A DNA stretch of 64,000 nt from Streptomyces sp. NBC_01478 (GCF_036227225.1 NZ_CP109444.1:4259501-4323500); one strand, 5' to 3'; numbered from the stretch's first letter, positions 7,934 to 16,779 are shown. Notes: generated from the sequence alone by a model not told the origin. Numbers and translations are program-made.

Positions 7934-9706
7934 TCAGCCCTTCTTGAGGATCAGCTCGGTGTTGCGGTCCTTCGCGTCGCCGCCCAGCACCGTGCTGGAC
8001 CCCGGTGCGTTGTACGACAGTTCGCGGTACAGGGCCGCGAGGCCGGTCTGGGTGAGGTCGGAGAAGTCCGTGCGGTGCGGGGCGGCGGACTCGACCAGCG
8101 TGGTGAAGAGGGACAGCGTGCCGTCCTTGTTGTCCACCAGCTCGATGACACGGGCGAGTTGGGGGAAGTCGACGTGCGAGGCGGTGGAGATCTCCCAGAA
8201 GCTGCGGCCGTCGGGCGCCGCGTGCGGGGTGATGACGTTGCGGTGGATGTGGCCGTTGACCCAGGCCAGCACGTTGGGGTGGCTGCCGAGGAGGGCGACG
8301 ACCGCGTTGCCCTCGTAGCGGCGCTCGGTGGGGTGCGCCGGGTCGGGGCGGGTGTTGTCCATCGTCTTGCTGGTGTGGTGGCTGAAGATCACCGCGTACG
8401 AGTCCTTGTTGTCGCGGAGTGTCTTGTCCAGCCACCTCAACTGCGTTGCCCCGATGGACCCTTGGTAGTGGCCGCCCGCGTCCGTGGTGTCGAGGCTGAT
8501 GCCGATCACGTCGTCGGCGATACGGAACGCGTAGTACTGCGTGCCCGCGTCGACGTTCGCGGAGGAGTAGCCGTGCCCGACCGGGCCGTAGCCCTGGTAG
8601 GCCGGGTCGAGGTGGGCCTTGAGGTACTCGGCGGACGTGTAGGGGGCGCGCTTCTCGTCCGGTGTGATCGAGCGCATGGAGCGGGCGTGCGCCTTGAGGA
8701 AGTCGCGGTAGCCGCTGCCCTTGGGGTCCTTGGCGTCCCGGATCGAGTTCTGCAGCTTCTTCGCCTCGGCGGCCGTCGCGGTCATCAACTTCTTGCCGCC
8801 GATGGCCAGTTCGGTGAGGTACGGGTCCGCGTGCGAGCCGAAGCAGCCGAGCGGGAGCGCGTCGTGGTTGCCGACCGTCGAGTACCAGGGCAGGTTGAGG
8901 CCGGGGCTGCGGACCTCGCGGATCGCGGCGGCCAGGAAGCCCTTGAGGTGCGGGAAGCCGACCTGCTTGTCGCCGTCGCGCAGCGTCGAGTCGGGCTGCC
9001 AGTACAGCTTGAGACCGCTGTTCTGGACGCCCTCGTAGTGCCGCGGGTCACCGGTGTTGGGGGTGAAGCGTCCGCCGCTCATGATCTTCATGAACCATTC
9101 CAGCTCGGACTTGGCGTTGTTGTCCGTGTTGTCGCCGGTGGTCATCACGAAGTGCAGCGGGGAGCCGGTCACCGGGGCGCCGCGCAGCGCGTTGACCCGC
9201 TCGACCAGCGAGATCCCGCCCTGCACGGTCAGCGCCTCGTGCGGGCGCCAGGCGTGCTTGTCGGTCGAGCGCAGGTACTCCAGGCGCAGCGGGTGCTGGC
9301 TGTCCATCAGGTGCAGGTCGGTGAACTGCACGAACGACGCGAGTGCCGTACGGCGGCCCGCGCGCCCGGACTTGGCGGCGGCGAGGTCGGCGCGCACGAC
9401 GCGCTTCCAGCCGGCGCCGTCGCCGAGGCGGCGGTAGCCGGAGCTGGTGCGCGGGGCGGCGACCGTGGCGAGGGTGGTGCCCTTGGTGTACGGGGCCAGG
9501 GGTGCGGCCGGTGCCTTGCGGGACTGGGCCACGGGCGCCTGGGCGGCGGCATCGGTGCCGGCGGCGTCGGCGGTGGCGGCCTGACTGTCGGTGGGCCGTA
9601 GGGCGTAACCGACACCTGCGGAGACGGACACGGCCGCGGTGGCGGCGAGGACGGTACGGCGGTTGACCCCCAGCACGGAGCTGGCGACAGAGCGTGTGCG
9701 CGACAT
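7934..9706 (-). CDS. Tat-exported calcineurin-like metallophosphoesterase (TIGR03767-like)
   Basis: 590 residues. ATG 9706 is preceded by GGGGAG. A twin-arginine signal (VNRRTVLAATAAVSVSAGVG) lies at the N terminus. The phosphoesterase metal motifs follow: FVQFTDLHLMD, MTTGDNTDN, STVGNHDALP, VIFSHHTSK and WVNGHIHRN, the Asp, Asn and His ligands of a dinuclear metal site. The large insertions between the first motifs match the TIGR03767 family of actinobacterial metallophosphoesterases. Tat export is expected because the metal centre is loaded in the cytoplasm. The substrate is unknown, with phosphate scavenging from organic esters as a reasonable role. The C-terminal FTTLVESAAPHRTDFSD region is conserved in the family. 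Confidence 0.9.
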   Translation of the reverse strand: MSRTRSVASSVLGVNRRTVLAATAAVSVSAGVGYALRPTDSQAATADAAGTDAAAQAPVAQSRKAPAAPLAPYTKGTTLATVAAPRTSSGYRRLGDGAGWKRVVRADLAAAKSGRAGRRTALASFVQFTDLHLMDSQHPLRLEYLRSTDKHAWRPHEALTVQGGISLVERVNALRGAPVTGSPLHFVMTTGDNTDNNAKSELEWFMKIMSGGRFTPNTGDPRHYEGVQNSGLKLYWQPDSTLRDGDKQVGFPHLKGFLAAAIREVRSPGLNLPWYSTVGNHDALPLGCFGSHADPYLTELAIGGKKLMTATAAEAKKLQNSIRDAKDPKGSGYRDFLKAHARSMRSITPDEKRAPYTSAEYLKAHLDPAYQGYGPVGHGYSSANVDAGTQYYAFRIADDVIGISLDTTDAGGHYQGSIGATQLRWLDKTLRDNKDSYAVIFSHHTSKTMDNTRPDPAHPTERRYEGNAVVALLGSHPNVLAWVNGHIHRNVITPHAAPDGRSFWEISTASHVDFPQLARVIELVDNKDGTLSLFTTLVESAAPHRTDFSDLTQTGLAALYRELSYNAPGSSTVLGGDAKDRNTELILKKG

Positions 9707-9958
9707 GGCGCGATCTCCCCGAGTACGAACTGCGTCGGCAGTGGTCGCGGGTGTTCGCGTCGACCGGTTTTCGATCGCGGTCGCGAACTTCCCGCTCGTA
9801 CTGGATGCTTGGCATCGGGGATGACCTGCGCGTAAACGAGACGGCAACGCGTAGCGCCGATCACCGTACGTGGATCTTGGCGCCCCCTGTGCGTTCGTGA
9901 ACGCTCGTCGAGCCGCCGGGAAGCGGCTACTCCGCGTTCATCTGCCGGGGTACTGAAG
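9707..9958. other. Intergenic region upstream of metallophosphoesterase
   Basis: 252 bp with no supportable gene. A short inverted repeat GCGTTC-GT-GAACGC lies at 9891-9904. GTTCGCG/CGCGAAC-like words recur at about 9770-9800, but they are not good enough to call a PhoP box. Confidence 0.4.
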
Positions 9959-10408
9959 CTATTTCGGGACCCGTCCGGTCGCCGGCCGTTCCTGCCACAG
10001 CCGCAGCGCGATGTCGATCAGCGAGACCCGGCGCAGGCCGGAAACGTCGTCCAGCGGATGCCAGGCGGCCATGTCGGTGGACCCGCCGATCTCGTGGCGC
10101 AGCTCGCCGCCGACGATCCCGGCCTCGTAGACGAGCCGGAGGCCGTGCTGGTCCACCTTGCGTCGGTGGCGCCACGGAATGACATGGTGGAGCGAGTCCA
10201 TGCCGAGGAATCCGGTGACCTCGACGTGGTAGCCGGTCTCCTCCTCCAACTCCCTGACGACCGTGTCGTTCGGATGCTCGCCGTGGTCCATGCCGCCGCC
10301 GGGCAGCACCCACTCGTACCCACCGCCGTCGGCCGGTGAACGGGCGAGCAGGAGCTGTCCGTCCCGGACGCAGACGGCATAGGCAGCGACTCTCAGCTTC
10401 TTGCGCAT
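9959..10408 (-). CDS. Nudix hydrolase
   Basis: 149 residues with a complete Nudix box, GGGMDHGEHPNDTVV followed by RELEEETGY (about residues 37-60). The fold includes LRVAAYAVCVRDGQLLLAR at the N terminus and MAAWHPLDDV near the end. It hydrolyses a nucleoside diphosphate linked to some other group. The MutT-like sequence does not decide the substrate. The initiation region lacks a clear ribosome site and may be leaderless. It stands alone, upstream of the metallophosphoesterase on the same strand. Confidence 0.88.
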   Translation of the reverse strand: MRKKLRVAAYAVCVRDGQLLLARSPADGGGYEWVLPGGGMDHGEHPNDTVVRELEEETGYHVEVTGFLGMDSLHHVIPWRHRRKVDQHGLRLVYEAGIVGGELRHEIGGSTDMAAWHPLDDVSGLRRVSLIDIALRLWQERPATGRVPK

Positions 10409-10476
10409 CCGGGGAAGCTAAGCGCTCTGCTGGGAATGCCGCAATGGGAATTCGTTCGACTGACGCGCCGTCGTGG

Positions 10477-10512
10477 CTGGTCGCGCAGTTCCCCGCGCCC
10501 CTGAAGGGGCGC
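10477..10512. repeat. Streptomyces-type intergenic repeat with terminator hairpin
   Basis: The sequence containing GGTCGCGCAGTTCCCCGCG ends in a perfect 7-bp stem with a TGAA loop (GCGCCCC/GGGGCGC, 10495-10512). From memory, this word is scattered through Streptomyces intergenic regions. Here it follows the PNPOx-like gene on the - strand and probably serves as its terminator. Confidence 0.6.
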
Positions 10513-11412
10513 TCAACGTGCCGGCGTCGGATTGGCAGGTGAGTATTCCGGGGCGGACCAACACAGAGGGAGCGCGGTCGGGGTCTCGACGACCTCCGTG
10601 AGGGTGAAACGCACCCTGCGCTCCCCGTCCTGACCGAACTCCGTCCGGGCCTCGCCGGTGAGTTGGAGGGTCGTGCCCGTGTCCCAGTCCAGGAAGAGGA
10701 GTCCCGCGCGCGGGTCGGCGAGCAGGTTGCCCAGGCTCAGGAACATGGCGTTGCCCGCGTAGTCCGGCCAGGTCAGCTCGCGGGGTGAACTCGCCTGTAC
10801 GAAGCCCGGGTTGCCGCCCCGGTGGCTGGCGTCGGCGCCGTGCTCGTGGACGGTGGCGAGGAAGAAGGTGTCGGCCGCCGCGATGAACTCGGCCTGGGCG
10901 GGAGTGAGTTCACTGCCGTGCCGGGCGGGCGCGGGCTCGCGGCCGGCGACCGTCTCGTAGGACTCCCTGCGCTGGATGTACTTGGGGCAGTTGGAGAAGA
11001 CCCGCTCCGCCTCGATCGCGAACCCCCGTGCCGTGGCGCGAAGTTGGCCGTCGACTCGCATACGGCGGCGGGTGCGGGGGTCGAGGGCGATCGTGCCGAC
11101 CGGCAGGTCCCGTGCGTCGGTGAGGGCCGGGGTGAGGGGGTCGGCCGGGCGCGGTCCGCCGGTGACCGAGATCTGGTGCGGGCCCGTCGCCCGTACGAAA
11201 CCGGGTGGGCCGGTGAGCGGTGAGGCCCACACCTTCCCCGTCGTCGGGTCGGCGGCGCCCAGGACCAGGAGGGGCTGGAGTTCCAGGAAGGCGGCGGCCA
11301 CGGGTTTGATGCCCTGGCCGATGATCTGGCCGACGTGATCGGCGATGTGCCGTACCCCCGCCCGGTCCTGCACGGCACGAGAGCCCGCGTGATAGGTCTC
11401 CACGGCATTCAC
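10513..11412 (-). CDS. Pyridoxamine 5'-phosphate oxidase-family flavin protein
   Basis: 299 residues. A split-barrel PNPOx-like fold is suggested by FFLATVHEHGADASHRGG, GFVQASSPRELTWPDYAGNAMFLSLGNLLADPRAGLLFLDW and LQLTGEARTEF. The last block is the typical FMN-binding region. The first half is a second, diverged barrel-like segment (LQPLLVLGAADPTTGKVWASPLTG). Such duplicated PNPOx proteins are annotated as FMN-binding oxidoreductases of unknown substrate. GTG 11412 stands 2 nt after the stop of the VOC gene, so the two are probably co-translated and share the promoter at 11896-11924. Confidence 0.85.
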   Translation of the reverse strand: MNAVETYHAGSRAVQDRAGVRHIADHVGQIIGQGIKPVAAAFLELQPLLVLGAADPTTGKVWASPLTGPPGFVRATGPHQISVTGGPRPADPLTPALTDARDLPVGTIALDPRTRRRMRVDGQLRATARGFAIEAERVFSNCPKYIQRRESYETVAGREPAPARHGSELTPAQAEFIAAADTFFLATVHEHGADASHRGGNPGFVQASSPRELTWPDYAGNAMFLSLGNLLADPRAGLLFLDWDTGTTLQLTGEARTEFGQDGERRVRFTLTEVVETPTALPLCWSAPEYSPANPTPAR

Positions 11413-11414
11413 CG

Positions 11415-11861
11415 CTAGAAGAAGCCGCAGGTCGGGGCGTCGGTGTGCGGGGCCGGGGCGTGTTCGGCGCCGCTCGGTACCGAGATCTCCAGGCGGGTGC
11501 CGTCCGGGTCGTGGAAGAAGATGCCGCCCGAGGCCGCGCCCTCGCGGTGGGCGACCACGCCCTCGTACGCGAACTCGGCGCCGTAGGCCTTGAGTGCCTC
11601 CTCGTAGCGCCCGACCCGCTCGATCGAGTCGGCGGCGAAGGCCAGGTGGTGCAGGCCCGCGCGGTCGCCGCCGTACGGCCCCTGCGCCTGCTGCCAGAGC
11701 GTGAGCACGGGGTGGTCGCCGCCGTCGCCCAGGAACGCGTACCGGCGGTCGTCCTCCTTGCCCTCGACGAGGACCGCGAAGCCGAGGACATCGCGGTAGA
11801 AGGCGAGCGAGCGGTCGAGGTCGGTGACGTTCAGCCCGACGTGGCCGGTGTGCAGGGTCAT
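11415..11861 (-). CDS. VOC-superfamily (glyoxalase/dioxygenase) protein
   Basis: 148 residues starting at ATG 11861 behind GGAGGAGGG. Two beta-alpha-beta-beta-beta modules are visible: HVGLNVTDLDRSLAFYRDVLGF at the start, and HHLAFAADSIERVG with IFFHDPDGTRLEI in the second half. His (GHVGLN, LHHLAF) and Glu (RLEISV) are in the usual metal-ligand positions. Members include glyoxalase I, extradiol dioxygenases and fosfomycin/bleomycin resistance proteins, and this sequence does not decide between them. It is first in an operon with the PNPOx-like gene. Confidence 0.85.
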   Translation of the reverse strand: MTLHTGHVGLNVTDLDRSLAFYRDVLGFAVLVEGKEDDRRYAFLGDGGDHPVLTLWQQAQGPYGGDRAGLHHLAFAADSIERVGRYEEALKAYGAEFAYEGVVAHREGAASGGIFFHDPDGTRLEISVPSGAEHAPAPHTDAPTCGFF

Positions 11862-11880
11862 GAAAAGCCCTCCTCCGATA

Positions 11881-11949
11881 TAACCGTTGTCGATGACGTT
11901 AGTGGTTAGAATCGAGAGGGTCAACCGCTCACGTACTCTTGACCGGTTA
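11881..11949. promoter_or_regulatory. Four AACC-type repeats between VOC operon and CGNR regulator
   Basis: TAACC occurs at 11881 (+) and 11908 (- strand), CAACC at 11922 (+) and TAACC again at 11949 (- strand). Copies alternate in orientation around the VOC promoter. This looks like a multi-site operator for the divergent CGNR protein. The assignment is inference from position. Confidence 0.45.
11896..11924 (-). promoter_or_regulatory. Housekeeping-type promoter of the VOC/PNPOx operon
   Basis: On the - strand, TTGACC (11919-11924), a 17-bp spacer and TAACGT (11896-11901) match an HrdB-type promoter about 35 bp before the VOC start. A TAACC repeat lies in the spacer and another just downstream, which fits repression. 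Confidence 0.6.
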
Positions 11950-11969
11950 GATCAGAAGGGAGCTTCTCC

Positions 11970-12512
11970 ATGACCACCGACCCCGACCCCCGGCCGCTCA
12001 TCGGCGAGCCGCTCGCCCTCGACCTGCTCAACACGCGGTGGATGCGGGACGGGACGGTGCAGGACCTGCTCTCCAGCCCTCGCGGGCTCGCCGTATGGCT
12101 CGGCTCGGCCGGGCTCGACGAGCGGTTCGAGGCGAATCCGATCACCCTGCTGCACACCAAAATCGCGCGCGACGCGTTGCACGCGGTGGTGGACGGTTCA
12201 CTGGCACAAGGCGCGGAGGACCTCGACCTCGTCCTCGACCAGGGGCGGATCCGGGCCACGCTCACCGCCGAAGGCCCCGGCGAGATCCCCGAGTTCGGCG
12301 ACCCCCGGTGGGGCCCCGGCTGGCTCGCGGCCCGCAACTACCTGGAGCTGCTCGCCACCGCCCCCGACCGCATCCGGCGCTGCGCCCACGAGGCCTGCGT
12401 CCTGCACTTCTTCGACACCTCGCGCAACGGCACCCGCCGCTGGTGCTCGATGGCGGCCTGCGGCAACCGCGCGAAGGCGTCCCGCCACTACACGCGCTCG
12501 AAGGAGTTCTGA
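11970..12512 (+). CDS. CGNR zinc-finger (ABATE-domain) putative regulator
   Basis: 180 residues. The N-terminal ABATE-like domain begins PLIGEPLALDLLNTRW. The C-terminal CGNR zinc finger (about 140-175) is intact: RRCAHEACVLHFFDTSRNG, then RRWCSMAACGNRAKASRHY, with four Cys ligands and the CGNR motif itself. Members are presumed DNA-binding regulators, mainly in actinobacteria. The gene is divergent from the VOC/PNPOx operon, and the AACC repeats lie between them, so local control is likely. Confidence 0.88.
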   Translation: MTTDPDPRPLIGEPLALDLLNTRWMRDGTVQDLLSSPRGLAVWLGSAGLDERFEANPITLLHTKIARDALHAVVDGSLAQGAEDLDLVLDQGRIRATLTAEGPGEIPEFGDPRWGPGWLAARNYLELLATAPDRIRRCAHEACVLHFFDTSRNGTRRWCSMAACGNRAKASRHYTRSKEF

Positions 12513-12640
12513 GCCGCTGACCGGGATAGGGGGTTTTCCCCATACATCCATATCGATTCGGTCAACACTTCCCAAACAACTGTCCCTTGGGTAAAGCTGC
12601 GCTCGTCCGGCACTGGATTCTTCACCTACAAGGGATGCCG

Positions 12641-15600
12641 ATGACCCTGAACCCCAAGAGACGCGTGGCGCGGATATCCGTGGCCGCCGGTCTCGCCGCG
12701 GCCCTCTCCGCGGCCGGGCCGATACCCATGGCCTTCTCCGCCGACGCGCCGTCCACCACCGCACCCGCGGACGGGACCGTCAAGTCCGCCGCCGCCAAGC
12801 TCGGTTCGGACGACGCCGATCTGCTCGCCACGGCCAAGGCCGACGGCGACAAGAACGTCACGATGATGATCGCCACCGCGCCGGGCTCGACCGAGCAGGT
12901 CGCCCAGCAGTTGGACGCGGTCAAGGGCGGCTCCGTGGGCCGTACGTACGACAAGCTCGGCTACGTCCGCGCCACCGTCCCCACCGGCAAGGCCGACTCG
13001 GCCATCGCCGCCGCCGCGAAGCTGTCCTCGGTGCACGCGATCGACCTGCGCCAGGAGATCGCCCTCGACGACCCGACGCCGAGCGCGGACACCGCGACCG
13101 CCGCCAAGAGCGCCAACAAGGCCACGGCGAGCACCACTTACTCCGCGCCGAACAAGAACACCCCGGCCGAGAACCCGTACAACCCGTCCTTCGAGACGGG
13201 CGCCGTCGACTTCGTGAAGAAGAACCCGAAGGCGGACGGCCGCGGCATCACCATCGGCATCCTCGACTCCGGCATCGACCTCGGCCACCCGGCGCTGCAG
13301 AAGACCACCACCGGCGAGCGCAAGATCGTCGACTGGGTCACCTCGACCGACCCGATCGTCGACGGCGACCAGACCTGGCGCCCGATGATCACGGCCGTCT
13401 CCGGCCCCAACTTCACCTACGGTGGCCTGAGTTGGACGGCGCCGACGGGGTCGTACGAGATCAGCACGTTCAAGGAGTCGTACACCACCGGCGGTGACGC
13501 GGCGGGCGACGCGAACCGCGACGGTGACACCACCGACTCGTGGGGCGTCCTGTACGACCCGGCGGCCGGCACGGTGACGGTCGACCTGAACAACAACCAC
13601 GACTTCGGCGACGACGCGCCCATGAAGCCGTACAAGGACGGTTACCAGGTCGGCTACTTCGGTACCGACAACCCGGCGACGGACGTCGTCGAGCGGCAGC
13701 CGTTCGTGGTGCAGATCAGCAAGGACGTGCCGATGGACCCGTACGGCGGGTCCTGGGTCGGCAAGACCGCCGACTTCGTCAACATCGGTGTCATCGAGTC
13801 CGAGCACGGCACGCACGTCGCCGGCATCACCGCGGCGAACGGCCTGTTCGGCGGCAAGATGAACGGCGAGGCGCCGGGCGCGAAGCTCGTCTCCTCGCGC
13901 GCCTGCACGTGGAGCGGCGGCTGCACCAACGTCGCACTCACCGAGGGCATGATCGACCTCGTCACCAACCGCGGTGTCGACATCGTCAACATGTCGATCG
14001 GCGGCCTGCCCGCGCTGAACGACGGCAACAACGCGCGCGCCGAGCTGTACACGCGCCTCATCGACACCTACGGCGTGCAGCTCGTCATCTCCGCCGGCAA
14101 CTCCGGTCCGGGCGCCAACACGATCGGCGACCCCGGTCTGGCCGACAAGGTGATCTCGGTCGGCGCCTCGATCTCGAAGCAGACCTGGGCCGCCAACTAC
14201 GGCTCCCAGGTGGAGACGAAGTACCAACTGCTGCCGTTCTCCTCGCGCGGCCCGCGTGAGGACGGCGGCTTCACGCCGACGCTCGTCGCGCCCGGCGCGG
14301 CGATCAACACGACCCAGACCTGGCTGCCGGGTTCCCCGGTCCCCGAGGCGGGCTACACACTGCCGGCCGGCTACTCCATGCTCCAGGGCACCTCGATGGC
14401 CTCCCCGCAGGCCGCCGGCGCCTCGGCGCTGCTGCTGAGCGCCGCCAAGCAGAAGCACATCGCCCTCACCCCGGCGACCCTGCGCACGGCGCTGACCTCA
14501 ACCGCCGATCACATCAAGGGTGTTCAGGCGTACGAGGAGGGCGCGGGCCTCATTGACATCGTGGACGCGTGGAAGTCCATCAAGGACGACGCCACCGCCC
14601 ACGAGTACACCGTCAAGGCTCCCGTCGACACCGCGATCGACTTCGCGCTGAAGACCCCGGGCTTCGGCACGGGACTGTACGACCGCGAGGGCGGCCTCAA
14701 GGCCGGTGCGAAGAAGACGTACGACGTCGTCATCACGCGAACCACGGGCAGCGACAAGGCCGTTCGGCACGAGCTGGACTTCGCGAACAACGCCGGCGGC
14801 ACCTTCCGGATCGTCGGCTCGGACGAGGTCAAGCTCCCGCTGAACCAGCCGGTCACTGTCAAGGTGCAGGCGGCGCCGAAGAGTTCGGGCATCAAGAGCG
14901 CGATCCTGGAGGTCGACGACCCGAAGACCGAGGGGATCGACAAGCAGATCCTCACCACGGTCGTGGTCTCGTCGCCCGTCAACTTCACCTACTCCAAGTC
15001 GAGTTCGGTCCAGCGCAACAGCACGCAGTCGTACTTCGTGACCGTCCCGGCGGGCGCCAAGGCCCTTGAGGTCGCGATCGGCGGGCTGAAGGACAAGAGC
15101 CAGACGCGGTTCATCTCGATCCACCCGTACGGCGTTCCGGTCGAGGACACCGGCACCCCGTACTGCTACAACAACTACCTCGACGGCAACGGCTGCAAGC
15201 CCGACGTGCGGTCGTACGCCGACCCGCAGGCCGGTGTCTGGGAGATCGAGGTCGAGGCGCGCCGCACCTCGCCGCTGCTCGACAACCCGTACAAGCTGGA
15301 CGCCACCGTGCTCGGCGCGGCCTTCGACCCGGAGACCGTGACCGTGCCCGAGGCCAAGGTCGGCGTCCCGACCACCGCCTCGTGGAAGGTGACCAACAAC
15401 TACGCGGCGCTGGACGGCACGTTGAAGGGCGGCCCGCTCGGCTCCTCGCTGACCGCGCGGCCCACCATCACCGAGGGCGTCGCCCAGACCACCACGGTCG
15501 AGGTGCCCGCCGGCGCCACCTCGCTGGACGTCTCCATCGGCGACGTCTCGGACACGGCGGCGGACCTGGACCTCTACGTGTACGACGCGTCCGGGGCCGT

Positions 15601-15940
15601 CGTCGGCCAGTCCGCCGACGGGGACTCCGAGGAGGCGGTCTCGATCGCCAACCCGGCCGCCGGGACCTACACCGTCGAGGTCGACGGCTACGCGGTGCCG
15701 TCCGGCTCGACCGCGTACGACTACCTGGACGTGTTCTACTCGTCCGCGCTCGGCACGGTCACCGTCGACTCGGCGCCGGTGAAGCTCGCCACGGGCGCCT
15801 CGGCGACCGTCTCCGGCAGCGTCACCGCCCTGGCGGCCGCTCCGGCGGGCCGTGAGTTCTTCGGCCAGGTCCAGTTGGTCAACGCGCGCGGCACGGTCGC
15901 GGGCCTGGGCAGCGTGAAGATCGAGAAGGTCACGTCGTAG
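12641..15940 (+). CDS. Secreted subtilisin-family (S8) serine peptidase with PPC domain
   Basis: 1099 residues. ATG 12641 is chosen because AAGGG stands 6 nt before it; a nearby ATG at 12635 overlaps that site. A signal peptide (RRVARISVAAGLAAALSAAG) is followed by a propeptide to about 185. The catalytic triad is intact: Asp209 in GILDSGID, His392 in HGTHVAG and Ser585 in GTSMASP. About 180 residues separate Asp from His, so there is a large insertion in the catalytic domain. After the peptidase come beta-rich domains and a C-terminal PPC-like domain near 930-1030 (LDVSIGDVSDTAADLDLYVYDASG). The enzyme should be an extracellular protease used in feeding or development. A tandem terminator follows. 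Confidence 0.93.
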   Translation: MTLNPKRRVARISVAAGLAAALSAAGPIPMAFSADAPSTTAPADGTVKSAAAKLGSDDADLLATAKADGDKNVTMMIATAPGSTEQVAQQLDAVKGGSVGRTYDKLGYVRATVPTGKADSAIAAAAKLSSVHAIDLRQEIALDDPTPSADTATAAKSANKATASTTYSAPNKNTPAENPYNPSFETGAVDFVKKNPKADGRGITIGILDSGIDLGHPALQKTTTGERKIVDWVTSTDPIVDGDQTWRPMITAVSGPNFTYGGLSWTAPTGSYEISTFKESYTTGGDAAGDANRDGDTTDSWGVLYDPAAGTVTVDLNNNHDFGDDAPMKPYKDGYQVGYFGTDNPATDVVERQPFVVQISKDVPMDPYGGSWVGKTADFVNIGVIESEHGTHVAGITAANGLFGGKMNGEAPGAKLVSSRACTWSGGCTNVALTEGMIDLVTNRGVDIVNMSIGGLPALNDGNNARAELYTRLIDTYGVQLVISAGNSGPGANTIGDPGLADKVISVGASISKQTWAANYGSQVETKYQLLPFSSRGPREDGGFTPTLVAPGAAINTTQTWLPGSPVPEAGYTLPAGYSMLQGTSMASPQAAGASALLLSAAKQKHIALTPATLRTALTSTADHIKGVQAYEEGAGLIDIVDAWKSIKDDATAHEYTVKAPVDTAIDFALKTPGFGTGLYDREGGLKAGAKKTYDVVITRTTGSDKAVRHELDFANNAGGTFRIVGSDEVKLPLNQPVTVKVQAAPKSSGIKSAILEVDDPKTEGIDKQILTTVVVSSPVNFTYSKSSSVQRNSTQSYFVTVPAGAKALEVAIGGLKDKSQTRFISIHPYGVPVEDTGTPYCYNNYLDGNGCKPDVRSYADPQAGVWEIEVEARRTSPLLDNPYKLDATVLGAAFDPETVTVPEAKVGVPTTASWKVTNNYAALDGTLKGGPLGSSLTARPTITEGVAQTTTVEVPAGATSLDVSIGDVSDTAADLDLYVYDASGAVVGQSADGDSEEAVSIANPAAGTYTVEVDGYAVPSGSTAYDYLDVFYSSALGTVTVDSAPVKLATGASATVSGSVTALAAAPAGREFFGQVQLVNARGTVAGLGSVKIEKVTS

Positions 15941-15973
15941 CACGGACTCGGTCCTGATACGACGGTGAGGGGG

Positions 15974-16037
15974 GCGGGCGTCCGTGCGGGCGCCCGCCCC
16001 TTCCGGCGGGCGTCCGTGCGGGCGCCCGCCCCTTCCG
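15974..16037. repeat. Perfect tandem duplication of a 32-bp terminator hairpin
   Basis: Copies at 15974-16005 and 16006-16037 are identical. The first, with its upstream GGG, forms a stem GGGGCGGGCG / CGCCCGCCCC, and the second carries most of the same stem. They sit between the convergent subtilase and anti-sigma genes. Confidence 0.85.
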
Positions 16038-16040
16038 TGT

Positions 16041-16778
16041 TCAGCCGGCGGGGCAGGTCGTGGTGCGCGCGCCCGGCAGGGCCTCGACGATCCAGGCGCG
16101 GTTCGCGGCGACCCGGTCGTCGCCCACGGCCCACAGGCTCGCGCCGGGCGCGTCCCGCCCGATCCCGACCAGGACGTGCTGGCCCGCGCGCGGCCGCGGA
16201 TCGGCCCCGTCGTCGATGAGGAAGGACACCTGGGACGGACCTGTGGCGGGCTTGTAGGAGCGGATCACGGTCAGCACGATCCGGGTCCAGGGACTGTCCG
16301 CGCGCGCCTCCACCCGGGCCACCGTGCCCTCGACGACGAGCCGGTCGCAGGCCAGCGCCTCCTCCGGGTCGGACGGCGGCGATCCGTCCCCGGCCCGCTC
16401 GGCCGGGGCGTCGGCCTTGCTCTGGGCGGAGGAGGAGTCGGCGCCGCCGCCGACGCCACCGTTGTGGGCCCCGAGCCAGGCGAGCCCGGTGACCATCCCG
16501 GCGATCACGGCCGTGACGAGGGTGCCGTAGGCGAGGACGCGCAGGGCGGGGCGGCGGCGCGGGCGCACCGGCCGGGCCGTGACCACGGGTTCCGGGGGTG
16601 CCGACAGGGCCTCTCCGATGATCCCCAACTGCTCGCGCAGCATGGCCACTTCGGCCGTGGCGACCCGGTGCTCGGCCATGAACTGGGCGTCCGCGTCGGC
16701 CCCCTCGGGCAGCGGCTCGTCCGTGAGCGCGGCCATCAGCGCGTCCACGCCGTCGTATTCATTCCGCTCCGTGGCCAC
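16041..16778 (-). CDS. Membrane anti-sigma factor candidate
   Basis: 245 residues from GTG 16778, which follows the sigma-factor stop by one nucleotide. The N-terminal 100 residues are cytoplasmic (FMAEHRVATAEVAMLREQLGIIGEAL). One membrane helix lies at about 93-118 (VLAYGTLVTAVIAGMVTGLAWLGA). An extracytoplasmic domain of about 125 residues contains two Cys (ALACDRL and a final TTTCPAG). The zinc-binding HxxxCxxC motif of ZAS anti-sigmas is absent, so the sigma-binding role rests on layout and coupling. The external Cys pair could act in sensing, which is a guess. Confidence 0.7.
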   Translation of the reverse strand: MATERNEYDGVDALMAALTDEPLPEGADADAQFMAEHRVATAEVAMLREQLGIIGEALSAPPEPVVTARPVRPRRRPALRVLAYGTLVTAVIAGMVTGLAWLGAHNGGVGGGADSSSAQSKADAPAERAGDGSPPSDPEEALACDRLVVEGTVARVEARADSPWTRIVLTVIRSYKPATGPSQVSFLIDDGADPRPRAGQHVLVGIGRDAPGASLWAVGDDRVAANRAWIVEALPGARTTTCPAG

Positions 16779-16779
16779 G

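Noticed and set aside
9760..9830. PhoP (PHO box) site before the metallophosphoesterase
   Set aside because: GTTCGCG-like words occur, but not as the 11-bp direct repeats of GTTCACC needed for a PHO box.
6699..9847. N-terminal extensions of the serine hydrolase and metallophosphoesterase frames
   Set aside because: Signal peptides and ribosome sites fix the starts at 7835 and 9706. The extended parts are frame shadows.
12198..15943. Very long open frames on the - strand opposite the subtilase
   Set aside because: These are typical antisense shadows in high-GC DNA: Arg/Val/Asp-rich, without motifs. The + strand gene is unambiguous.
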